From NCBI GenBank assembly GCA_900540305.1, contig UQFL01000041.1:1-17608 (forward strand): 17,608 nt of DNA, given 5' to 3'. This document shows, one piece after another, positions 14,605 through 17,608 of the stretch (position 1 is the first letter of the stretch; each line of letters starts with the position of its first letter). Below the pieces are notes generated by a model, which searched no databases, was not told where the DNA came from, and saw only the letters and a list, made by a program, of their open reading frames with translations. Made by a program: the position numbers and the translations under genes. Source of the stretch: an uncultured Oscillospiraceae bacterium. Lineage in GTDB: Bacteria; Bacillota; Clostridia; Oscillospirales; Acutalibacteraceae.

Positions 14605-16071
14605 ATGGAAATTTATGAAATGACCGCCCTTGAGGTGGCAGAGAAAATTAAAAACAGGGAAATCTCCTGCGAGGATGCAGTTAATTCCGTTGCAGACAGC
14701 ATTGATAAAAAAGACGCAACTTTTAACTGCTACACTCATTTTGACAGGGAACTTGCCCTTGAAAATGCAAAAAATGCGCAGAAGATGATAGATGCAGGCG
14801 AGGCTGATTCCTGCCTTGCAGGTGTTCCCGTTGCAGTTAAGGACAATATCTGCACAAAGGGTGAAATTACATCCTGCGCTTCAAAAATTCTTTATAACTT
14901 CAAACCGCCTTATGACGCAACTGTTGTTAAAAAGCTCACCAGAGCGGGTATGATTCCCTGCGGCAAGGTGAATATGGACGAGTTCGCAATGGGCTCAACA
15001 ACAGAGACATCATATTACGGTGCAACCAAAAACCCGTGGAATACAGACAGAGTACCCGGCGGCTCTTCAGGCGGTGCGGCTGCTGCTGTTGCGGCTGATG
15101 AAAGCGTTATTGCTCTCGGCTCCGATACGGGCGGATCAATTCGCCAGCCCTGCTCATTCTGCGGCGTAACAGGTCTTAAACCGACTTATGGCGCTGTTTC
15201 AAGATACGGTCTTATAGCATATGCTTCTTCGCTTGACCAAATCGGTCCCATTGCTAAGAATGCGCTTGATACGGCGGCTTTGTTTTCCGTTATCTGCGGA
15301 AAAGACGAAAAAGACGGAACTTCCGTTGACCCCAAGCCGTTTACTCTTGATGAAATTAAAAATGCGGCAGACTTAAAGGGCAAAAAAGTAGGTATTCCCT
15401 CTGATTATTTTGGCGAGGGTATCAACGAAGAGGTTGCCAAAAGAGTTATGCAGGCGGCTGAGGTGCTCAAATCTCTCGGCGCAGAGGTTGAGGAGTTTTC
15501 AATGCCTATCGTTAAATACGCAATCCCTACCTACTATATTATCGCCTGTGCTGAGGCTTGCTCAAACCTTTCAAGATTTGACGGCATTAAGTACGGCTAC
15601 AAATCTCCCGACGCTCACAATCTTCGCGAGGTTTATTTCAAATCTCGTTCAGAGGGCTTCGGTATGGAAGTTAAAAAGCGTATAATGCTCGGAAACTTCG
15701 TGCTTTCAAGCGGATATTTCGATGCATATTATAATAAAGCGCTCAAAGCAAAGGGACTTATTGTAAAGGCGTTCAATGAAGCTTTCGAGAAATACGATTT
15801 TCTTCTCGGTCCTGTTGCTCCTACAACGGCACTCAAAATCGGCGAGGGTCTCAGCGACCCGCTCGCAATGTATCTCGGCGATATTTATACTGTTATGATT
15901 AATATCGCAGGCTTGCCGTCTCTTGCTTTGCCTTGTGGCTTCGATTCTAATTCAATGCCCGTTGGTATGCAGCTTATCGGAAGACCGTTTGAGGAAAAAA
16001 CAATTCTTTCAGCAGGCGTTGCCTATCAGAAAGTAACGGATTTCCATATGGAAAAACCGAAAAATATTTAA
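14605..16071 (+). CDS. gatA: Asp/Glu-tRNA amidotransferase subunit A (amidase)
   Basis: Releases ammonia from glutamine (or asparagine) for transfer through the complex to the charged tRNA. The ATG at 14605 has AAGGAGG seven bases upstream. The protein has 488 residues, normal for the family. It is an amidase-signature enzyme: LAGVPVAVKDNICTKG gives Lys79, PGGSSGGAAAAVAA gives the cis-Ser at 154, and ALGSDTGGSIRQPCSFCGVTGLKPTYG gives the nucleophile Ser178. These numbers match my recollection of the Staphylococcus GatA triad. The downstream block SRYGLIAYASSLDQIGPIAKN and the C-terminal NIAGLPSLALPCGF..PVGMQLIGRPFEE are standard. It sits between gatC and gatB with spacing of 12 bases on each side, so subunit ratios are likely kept by tight co-translation. 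Confidence 0.98.
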   Translation: MEIYEMTALEVAEKIKNREISCEDAVNSVADSIDKKDATFNCYTHFDRELALENAKNAQKMIDAGEADSCLAGVPVAVKDNICTKGEITSCASKILYNFKPPYDATVVKKLTRAGMIPCGKVNMDEFAMGSTTETSYYGATKNPWNTDRVPGGSSGGAAAAVAADESVIALGSDTGGSIRQPCSFCGVTGLKPTYGAVSRYGLIAYASSLDQIGPIAKNALDTAALFSVICGKDEKDGTSVDPKPFTLDEIKNAADLKGKKVGIPSDYFGEGINEEVAKRVMQAAEVLKSLGAEVEEFSMPIVKYAIPTYYIIACAEACSNLSRFDGIKYGYKSPDAHNLREVYFKSRSEGFGMEVKKRIMLGNFVLSSGYFDAYYNKALKAKGLIVKAFNEAFEKYDFLLGPVAPTTALKIGEGLSDPLAMYLGDIYTVMINIAGLPSLALPCGFDSNSMPVGMQLIGRPFEEKTILSAGVAYQKVTDFHMEKPKNI

Positions 16072-16083
16072 GGAGGGCGGAAT

Positions 16084-17517
16084 ATGGAATTTTCAACAGT
16101 ATGCGGACTTGAAGTCCATACAGAGCTTGCTACAAAAACAAAAATATTCTGCTCCTGTTCAACAGAATTCGGCGGTGAGCCGAATACGCATGTATGCGAA
16201 ATTTGTTCAGGTATGCCTGGCACTCTTCCTGTTTTGAACGAAAAGGTGCTTGAATTTGCAGTAAGAACAGGTCTTGCAACCAACTGCGAAATAACAATGT
16301 ATAACAAATTCGACAGAAAAAACTACTTTTATCCCGATTTGCCAAAGGCATATCAGATAAGCCAGCTTTATCTGCCGATTTGCAGAAACGGTTATATTGA
16401 GATTAACGACAGTATAAACGGCGGAAAGAAAAAGGTTAGAATTCACGAAATTCATATGGAAGAGGACGCAGGCAAACTCGTTCACGATGAGTGGTCTGAC
16501 TGCACTCTTGTAAACTACAACAGATGCGGTGTTCCGCTTCTTGAAATCGTTTCCGAGCCTGATATTGCTTCCGCTGACGAGGCTGTTGAATATGTTGAAA
16601 AGCTTCGTGCTATTCTTCAGTTCTGCGGCGTGTCCGACTGTAAAATGCAGGAGGGCTCACTTCGTGCCGATGTAAATGTTTCCGTTATGGAAAAAGGATC
16701 TTCCGAGTTCGGCACAAGAACAGAAATGAAAAATATCAACTCTTTCAAGGCAATTCATAATGCCGTTGAAACAGAGGCTCAGCGCCAGATTGAAATTATT
16801 GAGGACGGCGGAAAAGTTGTTCAGGAAACACGCAGATGGGACGATTCAAAGAGCACTTCCTATGCTATGAGAAGCAAGGAAGACGCGCAAGATTATAAAT
16901 ATTTCCCCGATCCCGACTTGCCGCCCGTTCAGCTTACAGAGGAGTATGTAAACTCTATACGTGAAAGCCTGCCCGAACTTCCCGAAGCAAAGAAAGAGCG
17001 TTATATGACGGAGTTTAAACTTTCCGAATATGACACATCTATGATTTGCTCAAGCGTTTCTTATGTTAAACTTTTTGAACGCACTGTTGAGATTACAAAG
17101 AATCCCAAGGACAGCGCAAACTGGATTATGGGCGAACTTATGAAGATGCTCAACGATACTCAGACGCTTCCCGAGAATATGACATTCAGGCAGGATTCGC
17201 TCGGCGAAATCATCAATATGCTCAATTCAAATAAAATCAGCCGTGATTCAGCTAAAAAGGTATTTAAGGCTGTGTTTACAGACGATGTTATCCCTGCTGA
17301 TTATGTTAAGGAAAACAATATGGAAATTGTTTCCGATACAGGCGCTATCAGAGGCATTGTTGAAGATGTTATCAAGAACAACCAAAAGGCTGTTGACGAA
17401 TACAAGGGCGGTAAAGCCGCATCTTTCAACTACCTTATAGGTCAGGCAATGCGTGCTCTTAAAGGTAAAGCTCCTGCTTCGGAAGTTACAAAAATTCTCA
17501 AAGAAATACTTGGTTGA
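16084..17517 (+). CDS. gatB: Asp/Glu-tRNA amidotransferase subunit B
   Basis: The tRNA-binding kinase/transamidase subunit: it activates Asp or Glu on tRNA with ATP and replaces the phosphate with ammonia delivered from GatA. The ATG at 16084 has AGGAGG at 16071-16076, which overlaps the last base of the gatA stop. The protein is 477 residues, full length. It begins with the family block CGLEVHTELATKTKIFCSC; Cys23, Cys25, Cys38 and Cys41 form the expected structural zinc site. KFDRKNYFYPDLPKAYQISQ, IHMEEDAGKL, VNYNRCGVPLLEIVSEPDI and LRADVNVSV mark the catalytic cradle. The helical and YqeY-like C-terminal domains follow, ending ALKGKAPASEVTKILKEILG. It ends in tandem stops (TGA TAA) and a strong terminator, closing the aspS-gatCAB unit. 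Confidence 0.98.
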   Translation: MEFSTVCGLEVHTELATKTKIFCSCSTEFGGEPNTHVCEICSGMPGTLPVLNEKVLEFAVRTGLATNCEITMYNKFDRKNYFYPDLPKAYQISQLYLPICRNGYIEINDSINGGKKKVRIHEIHMEEDAGKLVHDEWSDCTLVNYNRCGVPLLEIVSEPDIASADEAVEYVEKLRAILQFCGVSDCKMQEGSLRADVNVSVMEKGSSEFGTRTEMKNINSFKAIHNAVETEAQRQIEIIEDGGKVVQETRRWDDSKSTSYAMRSKEDAQDYKYFPDPDLPPVQLTEEYVNSIRESLPELPEAKKERYMTEFKLSEYDTSMICSSVSYVKLFERTVEITKNPKDSANWIMGELMKMLNDTQTLPENMTFRQDSLGEIINMLNSNKISRDSAKKVFKAVFTDDVIPADYVKENNMEIVSDTGAIRGIVEDVIKNNQKAVDEYKGGKAASFNYLIGQAMRALKGKAPASEVTKILKEILG

Positions 17518-17530
17518 TAAATACAATGAT

Positions 17531-17559
17531 AAAGCCCCGAAACATTTCGGGGCTTTTTT
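17531..17559 (+). terminator. Intrinsic terminator after gatB
   Basis: AAAGCCCCGAA (17531-17541) pairs exactly with TTCGGGGCTTT (17546-17556) around a four-base loop and runs into T6. It begins 13 bases past the gatB stop. The remaining bases 17560-17608 show no gene or other signal. Confidence 0.95.
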
Positions 17560-17608
17560 GTTATTGAGGACAAGATTTATACTGTTTAAAAAGTGATTTG
17601 ATATAAGC

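Overview
The window looks like one end of an assembled contig from a low-GC, Gram-positive, anaerobic Clostridia-type bacterium, most likely of the Ruminococcaceae/Oscillospiraceae kind. The reasons are the AT-rich intergenic DNA, strong AGGAGG-type ribosome sites, a secreted protein ending in a type I dockerin, a YpeB-type spore-germination protein, a CD1247-like clostridial protein and an aspS-gatCAB cluster. The placement is inference from gene content; no 16S rRNA or other decisive marker is present. Bases 1-48 are not genomic: they are Illumina Nextera adapter (end of P7, an 8-base index, and the read-2 transposase sequence). The true sequence starts at base 49, inside elongation factor P.

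Layout. (1) 49-1160, plus strand: 3' 182 codons of efp, then a small acidic Cys/Asp-rich zinc-ribbon protein, then a strong terminator. (2) 1198-2396, plus: a secreted dockerin protein with no recognisable catalytic domain, then a terminator. (3) 2431-4097, minus: a Thr-rich small lipoprotein downstream of ypeB, probably one transcription unit, with no sleB visible beside it. (4) 4179-7752, plus: proB-proA (1-base overlap, first two steps of proline synthesis) followed by a polysaccharide flippase. The divergent ypeB/proB interval holds a perfect 12-bp inverted repeat around a consensus -10 box. (5) 7762-12305, plus: promoter, glycogen phosphorylase with an unusual basic C-terminal tail, a GH13 alpha-glucan hydrolase with intact catalytic residues, then a terminator. 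(6) 12353-17559, plus: promoter, aspS, gatC, gatA, gatB, then a terminator.

How they work together. Block 5 is a glycogen/maltodextrin degradation pair: phosphorolysis plus hydrolysis of alpha-glucan. Block 6 fits the indirect route to Asn-tRNA(Asn) and/or Gln-tRNA(Gln): an AspRS with the His residue associated with non-discriminating enzymes is encoded next to all three subunits of the amidotransferase. Block 4 is anabolic (proline) plus envelope export. Block 3 points to endospore formation.

I found no tRNA, rRNA, CRISPR array, insertion sequence, T-box or recognisable riboswitch, and no intergenic gap over about 200 bases. Most of the window is ordinary housekeeping. The points most worth a second look are the adapter at the end, the likely non-discriminating AspRS cluster, the dockerin protein without an enzyme, the operator-like repeats before proB and glgP, and the basic tail on the phosphorylase. 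I do not see a clearly new system.
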